DNA from: Sandaracinaceae bacterium
GTDB lineage: Bacteria > Myxococcota_A > Polyangia > Polyangiales > JADJQN01
Assembly (NCBI GenBank): GCA_016712745.1
Contig: JADJQN010000003.1
Span: forward strand, 1,750,001 to 1,814,000
Direction: 5' to 3'
DNA length: 64,000 bases
Shown: positions 45,912 through 54,635 of the stretch, one piece after another
How positions within the stretch are numbered: the stretch's first letter is position 1
Layout: every line of letters begins with the position of its first letter
Made by a program: the position numbers and the translations under genes
Notes under the pieces: generated by a model
Told to the model about the DNA's origin: nothing
The model's database searches: none
What the model saw: the letters and a program-made list of their open reading frames with translations, nothing else

Positions 45912-46997
45912 TCAGTCCGATTCAGTGTCGGATACGGCGGCGCGCGCGAGCAGCATTGTAGCGAGCACTAGCATCAGCATGCGACCCGGCATCGGCGGGG
46001 TCGTACCAGCGCACAGCCACAAGATAAGCGCTGCACCTCCTTGGCGACGCGCGTGCGATTTGCCGGTGAGGCCTGCGCAGCCCGCGCCAAACGCAATGCC
46101 GAAGAGGGGCGAGTAGATGAGGGGCGCGGCTTCGACCAAGAGCTCGACCCGCATCGTGTAGTAGAGAGCGTCCGCGAAGTGAGATCGGAGTCCCACCTTG
46201 GCGATGCCCATCGTGAAGGCCGACGCCATGAACGCGCTGAAGCCGAGAACGTACGAAACACGCGTTCGCAGACTGCTGCCCGATGCGAGCACGGCCGGCG
46301 CACACAAGACCGGCGTCACGAGCCATCCAACTTCAGTCGCGCGCCGCAAACCCCGTGCGGTCATTTCAGCGTAAGGAAACGAAGCGACAAGGGGCGCATG
46401 CTGAAAAACCAAGGCGAGCAGGGTGCACGCCCACGTAAAGAGTCCGCCGAACAATGCAAGCCGCCAAACGCGTCGCATCGGGTGCACGAGGCTGCTTGCT
46501 GTGATCAGCGTGGCGAGCACCGCTCCCGCTGCCATCGTCACGATGACCATCACGCGCGGTACACCAGTGCGCTCCGCAGGGATAAGTAGAAGCGCGATCA
46601 GTGCAGCGCCGAAAATTCCCAGGAATGCGGCGAGCGATGTGCGCCGCATCACTGGAGCAAAGTGGGTGGAGCGCAACATGTCGACCAAGCCGACCACCAA
46701 CGCGATGGTTCCGCACAGCACGGCGAGGTTCATCGGCAGAGGACCGATGGTGACAAACCAGCGACCTTGGATTGTGTCGGCGGGAAGGCGCGTTAGCACC
46801 ATGATGCGAAAGAGGCGCCAGTAGAAGAGATCCAAGAACGCCGCACCCGTTGCGGCGAGCGCAAGGGCTGGCATCTCCGCGAACAGGATGGAAGGAGGCG
46901 CCTGACTTACGCGAGGTTGCTCGACTGCTGGGTCTGAAGAGGCGTCTTCCAAGCGAATCCGTCCGTGCAAGCTACACGGGGGCTGAGCTTGCAGCAA
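45912..46997 (-). CDS. Polytopic membrane protein of unknown function, 361 aa
   Basis: After about 40 polar residues the protein has about nine or ten hydrophobic segments (for example MNLAVLCGTIALVVGLVDML, AAFLGIFGAALIALLLI, VIVTMAAGAVLATLITASSL). No catalytic or transporter motif was recognised. The N-terminal start is uncertain; an internal Met near residue 42 would begin just before the first helix. It is divergent from bioB with only 49 bp between. Confidence 0.65.
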   Translation of the reverse strand: MLQAQPPCSLHGRIRLEDASSDPAVEQPRVSQAPPSILFAEMPALALAATGAAFLDLFYWRLFRIMVLTRLPADTIQGRWFVTIGPLPMNLAVLCGTIALVVGLVDMLRSTHFAPVMRRTSLAAFLGIFGAALIALLLIPAERTGVPRVMVIVTMAAGAVLATLITASSLVHPMRRVWRLALFGGLFTWACTLLALVFQHAPLVASFPYAEMTARGLRRATEVGWLVTPVLCAPAVLASGSSLRTRVSYVLGFSAFMASAFTMGIAKVGLRSHFADALYYTMRVELLVEAAPLIYSPLFGIAFGAGCAGLTGKSHARRQGGAALILWLCAGTTPPMPGRMLMLVLATMLLARAAVSDTESD

Positions 46998-47046
46998 AGG
47001 GTGAGTTTGCGGTACGACACTGGCCGTTCGCGTATAAGGAGCTGGT

Positions 47047-48027
47047 ATGGATATTCGACACGATTGGACGGTCGCGCAGGTTCGCGAGATCTACGATTTG
47101 CCCCTGACCGAGCTCGTTTTTCGCGCGCAGACGGTGCACCGCCAGCACCATCCTGAGAACGCCGTGCAGCTCTGCACCCTCTTGTCCGTGAAGACCGGCG
47201 GATGCCCCGAGGATTGCGCGTACTGCCCGCAGAGCGCTCGCAACGATGCGGACGTCGAGCCGGAGAAACTCTTGAGCGTTGAGTCCGTGCTTTCCTCGGC
47301 GCGTAAGGCTCGCGAGTCTGGCTCCACGCGTTTCTGCATGGGCGCAGCGTGGCGCGACGCCAAGAGCGGCAAGCAGTTCGATGATGTGCTGACCATGGTT
47401 CGCGGAGTGCGCGAGCTCGGCATGGAAGCGTGCGCAACGCTCGGCATGCTCAACGACGATCAGGCCAAGGCTCTCGCTGACGCAGGCCTTACTGCGTACA
47501 ACCACAACATCGACACCTCGCGTGAGTTTTACGGATCGATCATTACGACGCGCACTTTCGACGAGCGATTGCAAACCCTCGAGCGCGTGACCAACGCGGG
47601 CATTGGTGTTTGCTGCGGCGGCATCATCGGCCTTGGCGAGAGCATCACGGATCGCTGCCGCATGATCGTTACGCTCGCGCGCATGACGCCTCATCCGTCG
47701 AGCGTACCTGTCAATGCGCTCGTGCCGGTCTCCGGCACTCCACTTGAAAATCAGCCGCGTGTCGATCCGCTCGAGCTAGTTCGCATGATTGCCGTCGCGC
47801 GCATCACGATGCCCAAGGCGATGGTCCGCTTGTCCGCGGGACGCAGCGAGCTTAGTCGCGAAGCCCAGATGCTCTGCTTTATGGCCGGCGCAAACAGCAT
47901 CTTTTACGGAGACAAGCTCCTTACGACCGGAAATCCCGACGTCGAAGCCGATCAAAAGCTTCTGGCCGACCTCGGCATGAAAGCGCTCGTTCCACACGCA
48001 CACCCCCACCCCACCGCCGCCGAATAA
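47047..48027 (+). CDS. bioB: Biotin synthase
   Basis: This 326-aa radical-SAM enzyme inserts sulfur into dethiobiotin. The [4Fe-4S] cysteines are in GGCPEDCAYCPQ (Cys53, 57, 60). Other signatures are AYNHNIDTSREFY, GIGVCCGGIIGLGE and ARITMPKAMVRLSAGR with the Arg for the [2Fe-2S] cluster. The length is normal. The start follows a taaggag site. No other bio genes are adjacent. Its stop codon overlaps a palindromic repeat. Confidence 0.97.
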   Translation: MDIRHDWTVAQVREIYDLPLTELVFRAQTVHRQHHPENAVQLCTLLSVKTGGCPEDCAYCPQSARNDADVEPEKLLSVESVLSSARKARESGSTRFCMGAAWRDAKSGKQFDDVLTMVRGVRELGMEACATLGMLNDDQAKALADAGLTAYNHNIDTSREFYGSIITTRTFDERLQTLERVTNAGIGVCCGGIIGLGESITDRCRMIVTLARMTPHPSSVPVNALVPVSGTPLENQPRVDPLELVRMIAVARITMPKAMVRLSAGRSELSREAQMLCFMAGANSIFYGDKLLTTGNPDVEADQKLLADLGMKALVPHAHPHPTAAE

Positions 48028-48068
48028 AAGGGGACAGTCCCCTTTATTTAAAGGGGACTGTCCCCTTT
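48027..48068. repeat. Double palindrome (REP-like) on the stop codons of two convergent genes
   Basis: Two perfect 19-base palindromes lie four bases apart: AAAGGGGACAGTCCCCTTT (48027-48045) and AAAGGGGACTGTCCCCTTT (48050-48068). They are reverse complements of each other, so the whole unit is also an inverted repeat. The bioB stop and the stop of the minus-strand gene both fall inside it. It can fold into two short hairpins or one long one and probably terminates both transcripts. Confidence 0.85.
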
Positions 48069-51000
48069 AGAATCTCACGAGCTCTTGGTAGCGGCGCACG
48101 ACCACGTCGGCGCGGCCCACTACCGTGTGATCTCCGGTGAGATGGAAGGGGATGGTTTGGCGCTGTCCGAGAACATTAACCGTCACGGATCCACGCACCT
48201 CGTCGACGTGACCTTTGCCTTGCGCATCATCGCGCGTGCCGGCGTCGGTACGTGTGATCTCGATGATGTAGCTACCCGCCGTGGCGCGACGAAGACCCAA
48301 CGTCTCGCGTCCGTCAGCGTGCGCGTCCATTCCGAAGACCTGTGTACGACCACCCATCCAGGAAATGCGCGTTCCCTGCGGGGTGATGAGGCTTATGTCG
48401 AGATCGACCGGCGCTGACCAACTCGCATCAACACGCAATTCCCCAGAGGAGGGCTCCAGCCCGCGGCTGCGGAGGTCACTGCAACGGCTCTGCCGACTGC
48501 TCGTGTTGACCACGCGATCAATCTCGTCGAGTGCGATGCGGAATGCACACGCCTGTTCTGTATCGTCCGCGCGACGGAACGCAGCAAAGAGGCGCTCCTG
48601 CAGAACACGATCGTCGGGGCGCAAATCCACGATGCCCGTGAGGAGGCGCAGCGACTCGTCGCGAGAGCCAGTGCGGCCCACGGAGTCGGCCAGATAGGTG
48701 AGCGCCTCGGCGTCGAGCGCATCGCGTCCGAGCCAGGTTTCTGCGAGCGAGCGCGCACGGTCGAGGTCGCCGGCGCGAGCGGCGGCCCGCGCAGCGTTAC
48801 GATAGCGATCACGAGCGTCGGGCGCTGCGCGCAATGCGTCTTCGCTGACTGCAAGAGCCCGCAAATCGTTTGCTGTCGGCTGTGCGTTGGTACTGACATT
48901 TCCTTCGCGCACGGTGCGCCATACGCGTCGCATCCAGCGGCCAGAGTTGTCCGGACGACGGATGGTCGTTTGCTGGCGTGCAAGCAGCTCACTTTCCCGT
49001 TCAACGGTAGCGACCGGAGGCGGCATCGCTTGGTCGGCCACGACGCTGCCGGCATTCTGCTCCGGACGTGCCGGGGCGGGCGTGCTCGTCGCGGGCGCTT
49101 GGCTAAAGTCGAGACCGCTTAGCGCATCGTCGAACGAGCCCGAGCGACGTGTCGGTGACGCGCGGTTGCGTTCGCCGCTCGGCGACGACCCACCACCGCT
49201 ACCTGGTGATCGTGAGCCACGATAGCCTCCCACAGATCCCTGAGCGTCGCCGCGGAGGCCACCCATGAGCCCGGGGAGCGCGACCAAGTCCTGTGGGGCT
49301 TCGTTGACCGTCTCGGTGCCGGCCGAGTCGGAGCTTTCCGTCTCCTCGCCGCCAGTCCACTCGAACTGGTTTTGAGCGCGGTCGACGCCGAAGGCTCGGA
49401 ACATCGCTTCACTCTCGAGAACAAGCAGTGACGTGTGTCGCGACATGACGAAATAGTCTTTCGAGAGCGCGATGATGGCTGCCCGGTCTTCGTTGCGGTC
49501 GTGGCGCTCGAGCTCAGCGATCTTTGCGCGTGCCCATAAACGCGGCACAAACGCATTGCCCTCGTTCGAGCCGGCATGCACTTGGATGGGATAGTGCTGG
49601 ATGAATTCTTCTCCGCCGACTTTACCGCGCAAGGTGACTTGCGCATTCACGTCGCAGTCGATGCGCGCCGTCACGATGACTTCTTCGCCAGCCCGCAAGT
49701 TCGGCAAGGTCGACGGGGAGACGTCGCGTATACAGGCGGGCCATTCAATCTGTGCGCTACGCAAGGTCGATCCATAAGTCGACTCAAGAACAGCGAGCGC
49801 CGCGTTTGCTACGCGCTCACCCGGGACATAGGGGACGTAGTGGCCACCACCCACGCGAGCAAGCTCCGATAGAACCAACGGATCGCTGTCGCCGCCGATG
49901 CCGACGGTGCTGAAGGCGACGTGGCGAGTTCGTGCGATAGCGTCAACTTCGCTCGAGATTGACCCCACGCGGCGTTCACCGATCGTCGAAACACCATCCC
50001 CCACGTACAGCACGTGAGCCGCCCTTGGTGCAGCGCCGTCTGGCACGCGGAGAGCATTCGCCGCGCGACTCAGTGCGCCGACAAGGTCGGACGCGCCGGC
50101 CGGGCGTCGCGCACGAAGAAAGTCGGTGGCGCGGGTTGCGAGCTCGGCGCTCGCGTATGCAGGCTCGTCGCTCAACGTCGCGCACCTTGTGTCGCACGCC
50201 AATACGACGACGCGGTCGGTGCGATCGAGATTGGCTATGAGGCGCGTCGCAAGATTGGTTGCGCGCGCATAGCGCTCGCCAAACATTGACTGGCTTGAGT
50301 CGACAACGATTGCGTAGTCGCGGGCCTGCGACTCACGTGAAGCTGGCAAGCGCGGACGCAGCGCAAACGCGGCAAATCCAGCGGTATCTGCGCTCGTGGT
50401 GGAGGGGGGGCGATACGCGTACGTTCGCAACTCGGTCGCATCGTCCGCAAGGGCGTAGTCGAGAACGAGATCACCGACCGGTTCGAACGAGTCGGCTGCG
50501 AAGTGCATTTCAAACGCGTCCGAGTGTCGCTCGGCATGCACATCGTACCCGCCAACGATCACTTCGCGCGCGCCGCCAATGTGAGCGTCCAACTTGAAGT
50601 GTTCCGCACGCATCGATGCCGATGCACCATGCGGAAGGGGGTAGGTGTAACTTCGACGATCGGCGTGTGCATTCACTACCTGCGTGTAATGAATCGCGAT
50701 GCGTCGTTCGCCATGCGCCGGGATCGGAAAGATGCGTAGCTCAAAACGTCCACCACGTTGCCATTGCAATAGCGCCGGATCGCGCCACGGGCCGGGTACC
50801 CAGACCCATTCTTCGTGGGGCCGGTTTACGGGATTGGCTGTTGCGTGGCGGATGACACCGTTCCAAATCCGAGATGCTTCTTGGCTATCGACGAACACGC
50901 CAGACTGCATCGTGCCATCGACATCGAGTGACAGGCCCGCGATCGAAGCGTCTGGCGGAAGAGGAAAGCGGTAGATGCCTTCGAGCGTATGGTCTGTGTC

Positions 51001-52182
51001 GTTGCGAAAAACTTCGACGACATCGGTGCGCGCGAGGGCTCCTTGGATGTTCACGTCGACTTCGTGTGTGACGAGTCGCAAAGGATGATCGCCCTCGCCC
51101 CGCTCGCCCGGACGCTTCGCGCGTAGCTCGCCTAGCCCCGGGATCGGAGCGTCGGGCTCGCTTCTATCCGGTGTCATATCGGACCACGCCATCGCTGCCG
51201 CGAGGCCTACGCTCGGGCTCACTGCCGGCGCGCGAGTCTTGACGAGAACCCCTTCTTCCCCTGCTTTTACGTTCGCCTGCCCGCCGCCGCTACGCGCGCT
51301 GACGCTCCCGCGCACCACACGGACATTGGCCATATCGCTGTTCGTCGCGAGCACGAACTGCGTACCAAGGACTTCAATTTCGCCTGCGGGCGTCGAGATC
51401 GTCGCGCGGTCGTCGCCTTCGACGTGAGCAATGTCGGCAACGATTTCACCTTGCCGCAACTCCATTTGCCGAACGTGTGCAGGCGAAAGTGCAAGCTCGG
51501 TATTGTGATTGAGTACGAGGTAGCTGCCGTCACGCAGGTCAACGCGCGCGCGAGTGCGTCCGTCGGTACGCAAGACGCACTCTTCGGTAAGGGCGGTCCC
51601 AGCGTTTACGGCATGCGGTGCGCTCGAGCCTTCCTGCACCGTCAGGCCAGACGCGCCGCCGATCTGGGTCGACGCACGCGAAATCTGACTAACGCGACCA
51701 AAGGCTCCGAAGGGGATTGCGCTTCCGTTGTCGCTTGCGTGTTCCTGTGACCACACAACGGCTGTGATGATGGCCAAGGCTGTTGCGCTTGCGAGCGCCC
51801 ATCCGAGAGCCTTAGATCCGTCCCATGCGCGTTTATCGGCCTTCGGCTGAGTCGTCCCTTGCGGTGCGGCTTTCGGAGCTTGCGCTTGGCTCTTGGCTTG
51901 AGGCACGACGCTATGGCGTTCGCTCAGACGCTTCGCAATTTGCATGAGCGCGACTTCGACGGGCACTTCGCCACCCTCGGGATCGATTTCCGCAACAGCA
52001 ACTTGAAACGTTTCCTCGACGAGCTCATCCGCTTCGGCTGCATTGCGCGCGAGCGTCTGGCATACCGAGCGCAACCAAGTCGCGTGCCTCTTCGCCAGCT
52101 CAGCTAGTGCGGCAGCGCGGGGGTCAGGAGTCTGACTTACGCGCGATTGCTCGTTGCCACTGCTGTCATTCGAATCCTGCAT
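48067..52182 (-). CDS. Giant sigma2-like/FecR/VIT/vWA fusion protein, 1371 aa
   Basis: The domain order is unusual. Residues 25-92 look like a degenerate sigma-70 region 2 (KRHATWLRSVCQTLARNAAE, ADELVEETFQVAVAEI, ALMQIAKRLSERH). A Gln/Pro linker and a membrane helix (about 127-146) follow. A FecR domain spans about 195-310 (ISTPAGEIEVLGTQFVL), a VIT domain about 366-500 (GALARTDVVEVF, EGIYRFPLPPDASIAGL), and a vWA domain about 615-800 with MIDAS IVVDSSQSMFGE. Low-complexity and TPR-like regions precede a C-terminal beta domain (WSAPVDLDISLITPQGTRIS) resembling DUF2135. It is probably an inner-membrane protein with a large external part; the role is unknown. Confidence 0.82.
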   Translation of the reverse strand: MQDSNDSSGNEQSRVSQTPDPRAAALAELAKRHATWLRSVCQTLARNAAEADELVEETFQVAVAEIDPEGGEVPVEVALMQIAKRLSERHSVVPQAKSQAQAPKAAPQGTTQPKADKRAWDGSKALGWALASATALAIITAVVWSQEHASDNGSAIPFGAFGRVSQISRASTQIGGASGLTVQEGSSAPHAVNAGTALTEECVLRTDGRTRARVDLRDGSYLVLNHNTELALSPAHVRQMELRQGEIVADIAHVEGDDRATISTPAGEIEVLGTQFVLATNSDMANVRVVRGSVSARSGGGQANVKAGEEGVLVKTRAPAVSPSVGLAAAMAWSDMTPDRSEPDAPIPGLGELRAKRPGERGEGDHPLRLVTHEVDVNIQGALARTDVVEVFRNDTDHTLEGIYRFPLPPDASIAGLSLDVDGTMQSGVFVDSQEASRIWNGVIRHATANPVNRPHEEWVWVPGPWRDPALLQWQRGGRFELRIFPIPAHGERRIAIHYTQVVNAHADRRSYTYPLPHGASASMRAEHFKLDAHIGGAREVIVGGYDVHAERHSDAFEMHFAADSFEPVGDLVLDYALADDATELRTYAYRPPSTTSADTAGFAAFALRPRLPASRESQARDYAIVVDSSQSMFGERYARATNLATRLIANLDRTDRVVVLACDTRCATLSDEPAYASAELATRATDFLRARRPAGASDLVGALSRAANALRVPDGAAPRAAHVLYVGDGVSTIGERRVGSISSEVDAIARTRHVAFSTVGIGGDSDPLVLSELARVGGGHYVPYVPGERVANAALAVLESTYGSTLRSAQIEWPACIRDVSPSTLPNLRAGEEVIVTARIDCDVNAQVTLRGKVGGEEFIQHYPIQVHAGSNEGNAFVPRLWARAKIAELERHDRNEDRAAIIALSKDYFVMSRHTSLLVLESEAMFRAFGVDRAQNQFEWTGGEETESSDSAGTETVNEAPQDLVALPGLMGGLRGDAQGSVGGYRGSRSPGSGGGSSPSGERNRASPTRRSGSFDDALSGLDFSQAPATSTPAPARPEQNAGSVVADQAMPPPVATVERESELLARQQTTIRRPDNSGRWMRRVWRTVREGNVSTNAQPTANDLRALAVSEDALRAAPDARDRYRNAARAAARAGDLDRARSLAETWLGRDALDAEALTYLADSVGRTGSRDESLRLLTGIVDLRPDDRVLQERLFAAFRRADDTEQACAFRIALDEIDRVVNTSSRQSRCSDLRSRGLEPSSGELRVDASWSAPVDLDISLITPQGTRISWMGGRTQVFGMDAHADGRETLGLRRATAGSYIIEITRTDAGTRDDAQGKGHVDEVRGSVTVNVLGQRQTIPFHLTGDHTVVGRADVVVRRYQELVRF

Positions 52183-52285
52183 GGGTTCCCAAGCTCCTCG
52201 GACAGCTCCCCGCGCTGTCTCGGCAGGATGGACTCATCTCTTGGCGTAAGCCTTGGGAGGTTTATAACCTGGCTAGGAGGCCTCG

Positions 52286-52741
52286 ATGTCAGAACATCAT
52301 GCAAGCACGCAGTGGAAGCGCCAAACGACCGATTTCGCATACGATTCCTACAGCCGCGACCATCGCCTGAGCTTCGGCACCGGCAGCGGCATTGGTGCCT
52401 CGGCCGCCCCAGAATTCCGGGGAAACGCGAAACTGATGAATCCCGAAGAAGCTCTGGTCGGTGCTCTTTCGAGCTGCCATATGCTCACCTTCCTAGCGAT
52501 CTGCGCGCGCAAAAAGCTCGTTGTCGATTCCTACGACGATGATGCGGTAGGGCATCTCGAGAAGAATCCGGAGGGACGCTTGGCCGTTACGCGCGTGGCT
52601 CTTCATCCGCGTGTTGCATGGAACGGCACAGCACCGGACGAGCAGACTCAGCGCGACCTTCATCACCAAGCGCATCTAGGCTGCTTCATCGCCAGCTCAG
52701 TGAAGACAGCTGTAACCATCGAGCTTCCCGCCACCACATAA
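52286..52741 (+). CDS. OsmC/Ohr-family protein
   Basis: This 151-aa protein has the OsmC fold signatures: NPEEALVGALSSCHMLTFLA, with the peroxidatic Cys, and HLGCFIASSVKTAVTIE, with the second Cys. Members reduce organic hydroperoxides with thiols. It starts after a strong site (taggagg). It is divergent from the VIT-vWA gene (103 bp between). Its stop overlaps a palindromic repeat. Confidence 0.9.
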   Translation: MSEHHASTQWKRQTTDFAYDSYSRDHRLSFGTGSGIGASAAPEFRGNAKLMNPEEALVGALSSCHMLTFLAICARKKLVVDSYDDDAVGHLEKNPEGRLAVTRVALHPRVAWNGTAPDEQTQRDLHHQAHLGCFIASSVKTAVTIELPATT

Positions 52742-52789
52742 AAGGGGACGTTCCCCTTTTCTTTGAAAAAGGGGAACGTCCCCTTTTTG
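52741..52789. repeat. Double palindrome (REP-like) between convergent genes
   Basis: The first half reads AAAAGGGGACGTTCCCCTTT with a following t (52741-52761); the second reads AAAAGGGGAACGTCCCCTTT with following t residues (about 52768-52789). Each half is a near-palindrome and the halves are reverse complements. The core (GGGGAC/GTCCCC) and layout match the unit at 48027-48068, and here too the plus-strand gene's stop codon overlaps the first base. It can serve as a bidirectional terminator for osmC and the thioesterase operon. Confidence 0.83.
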
Positions 52790-52806
52790 GCAGGTGTTGC
52801 CGGTGG

Positions 52807-53220
52807 CTACTCGCCGCAGGCGCGAAGAATTTCAGGCGGCATGCTTTGCAGAGCGCCTTCTGGCATGCGCACACATGCGAGCGTGATCTCCGACTCGGTG
52901 AGCAGCTCTGTTCCCCGCCACACGCGGCAATCAAACCGCAATCGCGCGCGCGTCACGACGCCCACCCACGTTTCGATCTCGAGCTCTTCGTCGAAGCGTG
53001 CCGGAAGCTTGTAGCGCATCGCCACTTCGACGACCGGCAAGGCCGAGCGGCCTTCGATCTCGAACTTCTTGTAGTCGATGCCGTGCGTGCGCAAATACTC
53101 TACGCGCGCAGCTTCGAGGTAACGCAAGTACGTCGAGTGATGCACGACGCCCGCTTGGTCCGTGTCGACGTAGCCGACGCGCACGCGATAGCGCGTTGTC
53201 TTCTTTTCGCCGGGCGACAC
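52807..53220 (-). CDS. Hotdog-fold acyl-thioesterase (YbgC/4-HBA-CoA type)
   Basis: This 137-aa protein has the YbgC-type active-site pattern VGYVDTDQAGVVHHSTYLRY followed by LEAARVEYLRTHG; the Asp of VDTDQ is catalytic in the family. It would hydrolyse acyl-CoA or acyl-ACP. It is the last gene of a five-gene minus-strand operon and starts 3 bp after the second ACP gene, so release of the acyl chain from an ACP is its likely task. Confidence 0.88.
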   Translation of the reverse strand: MSPGEKKTTRYRVRVGYVDTDQAGVVHHSTYLRYLEAARVEYLRTHGIDYKKFEIEGRSALPVVEVAMRYKLPARFDEELEIETWVGVVTRARLRFDCRVWRGTELLTESEITLACVRMPEGALQSMPPEILRACGE

Positions 53221-53223
53221 GAG

Positions 53224-53472
53224 CTAGGCGGCTTGCGAAAGCTTGGATTTCACGAGCTCGTAAACCTTCTGCAGGTTGGTCAGCTCTTTGAGCTCGTTCT
53301 CAGGCACAGCGATTTTGTACGTGCGCTCAATCTCAGCCACGATTTCAATCGCCATCATCGAATCGATGCCCAAATCGCGGAATGCAGTCTCGTCCGGGAT
53401 CTCATCGACCTCGCTGACTTCCGACACGATTCCTCGAAGCTTCTCTTTAAGCTCTGCGCTCATCTCGCTCAA
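53224..53472 (-). CDS. Acyl carrier protein, second copy of the operon
   Basis: This 82-aa acidic helical protein has the phosphopantetheine site in FRDLGIDSMMAIEIVAEI (Ser of GIDS). It differs widely from the ACP at 54330, so the two are not a recent duplication and probably take different partners. It lies between desaturase (9 bp gap) and thioesterase (3 bp gap). Domain and site are clear; the cargo is inferred from the neighbours. Confidence 0.9.
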   Translation of the reverse strand: MSEMSAELKEKLRGIVSEVSEVDEIPDETAFRDLGIDSMMAIEIVAEIERTYKIAVPENELKELTNLQKVYELVKSKLSQAA

Positions 53473-53481
53473 CCTTTCACA

Positions 53482-54315
53482 TCACTCAGCGGCGTTGGCG
53501 CCAGTTTGCGTCGCCTTGCGAGCCGCGCGCGCATCGATAGCGACTTGCACGAGCTCTTGGCGGGTCACGCCCAAATACTTCAAGACCGGGAAGTAAACCT
53601 TCTGCAGGAAGATATCGCGGTCCATGTTTCCCTCTTCACGCATCAGCACGATGCGCTGATCGTAATCGGGAACAATGTTGACGCCGGGCATTTGGAAATT
53701 CTTCGCGACGTGCGCGATATCGACCAAGGTGCCGGGGCGATCGATCTCCAAATAAACTTTCACGACGTCTTCGTAGAAGTGCGCGTGCGCGATCTCGTCG
53801 CGCGCATTGAAGCGGTAGACCGCGGCAAGGGCTTCATCACCGTGCTTCTTGGCGAGCGCTTCGTGACGCAGATAGATGACAAAGGTCGCCATCTCCTGGA
53901 ACGAACCGTAAATCGTCATCTGGCGCGCCGTATCGAAGGGGCGCGTCCATGATTGCTTCATCAGCGCTTGCTGATAGTCGTGCATCTGCTCATCGCTGCG
54001 CTTGCCGCTGCGGGTGAGGTATTCCATCAATGCGATGGAGTGCTTGAGCTCTTCGTAGCCCCAGTTTGCGGAGAACGAACGCTGCGCCGACGACGAGTTG
54101 CGAAGGACTGCAAGACCCTTCGAAATGTAGTCCGGCAAAAAGCTTTCAACGCCGAGGAATGTCTCAGCACAGACCGCCACGTACTCGGGCGTCTCGGGAT
54201 TGATCTTGTCCCACGGTACGTCGCGATACGGATTCCAGCGGCGCTCTTGCTCCGCTTTGTCGAAGAAGATTCGGAACTGCTTGTTGAGCTTCTCGCGGAA
54301 CTGATCGGACGACAT
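53482..54315 (-). CDS. Soluble diiron acyl-ACP desaturase-like enzyme
   Basis: This 277-aa protein is of the fatty acid desaturase type 2 (ferritin-like) family. All iron ligands appear present: Glu in AETFLGVESF (about 51-57), the EExxH motif in NWGYEELKHS (88-92), Glu in GSFQEMATFVIYLRH (about 141), and DExxH in ARDEIAHAHF (173-177). The tail NFQMPGVNIVPDY is like mycobacterial DesA proteins. It has no membrane segment. It should use O2 and ferredoxin to insert a double bond, or another oxidation, in an ACP-bound acyl chain. It is flanked on both sides by ACP genes. Confidence 0.87.
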   Translation of the reverse strand: MSSDQFREKLNKQFRIFFDKAEQERRWNPYRDVPWDKINPETPEYVAVCAETFLGVESFLPDYISKGLAVLRNSSSAQRSFSANWGYEELKHSIALMEYLTRSGKRSDEQMHDYQQALMKQSWTRPFDTARQMTIYGSFQEMATFVIYLRHEALAKKHGDEALAAVYRFNARDEIAHAHFYEDVVKVYLEIDRPGTLVDIAHVAKNFQMPGVNIVPDYDQRIVLMREEGNMDRDIFLQKVYFPVLKYLGVTRQELVQVAIDARAARKATQTGANAAE

Positions 54316-54329
54316 ACTCGCCTCGTGCT

Positions 54330-54578
54330 TCAGGTGGTTTGCGTCGTGCGCTTCTCAACGAGATCGAGGAGCTGGCGCACACTCTGAATACCGACAAGCT
54401 GCTCGTCGGGGATCTGAATCTTGAGCTCACGCTCCATCGAGCCGACCAGCTCGAGCATGCCGAGAGAATCGATGCCAAGGTCCGCGATCACGCTCTCTTC
54501 CGAGACATGGCTGAAATCCTTTTCGGCAATTTCAGACGCCATTCGCTGGAAAACCGTGATGAGCTCCGACCGCTTCAT
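54330..54578 (-). CDS. Acyl carrier protein, first copy of the operon
   Basis: This 82-aa ACP has the phosphopantetheine attachment motif VIADLGIDSLGMLELVGSM. I used ATG 54578, which follows a ribosome site (ggagataaagag); the open frame upstream is not ACP-like. It sits directly after the acyl-AMP ligase gene, the usual position of the ACP that the ligase loads, and 14 bp before the desaturase. Confidence 0.92.
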   Translation of the reverse strand: MKRSELITVFQRMASEIAEKDFSHVSEESVIADLGIDSLGMLELVGSMERELKIQIPDEQLVGIQSVRQLLDLVEKRTTQTT

Positions 54579-54635
54579 AATCTCTTTATCTCCTTCTTTC
54601 TCGGCCCGCTGAGGGCGGCGCACTCTAGCACAGGA

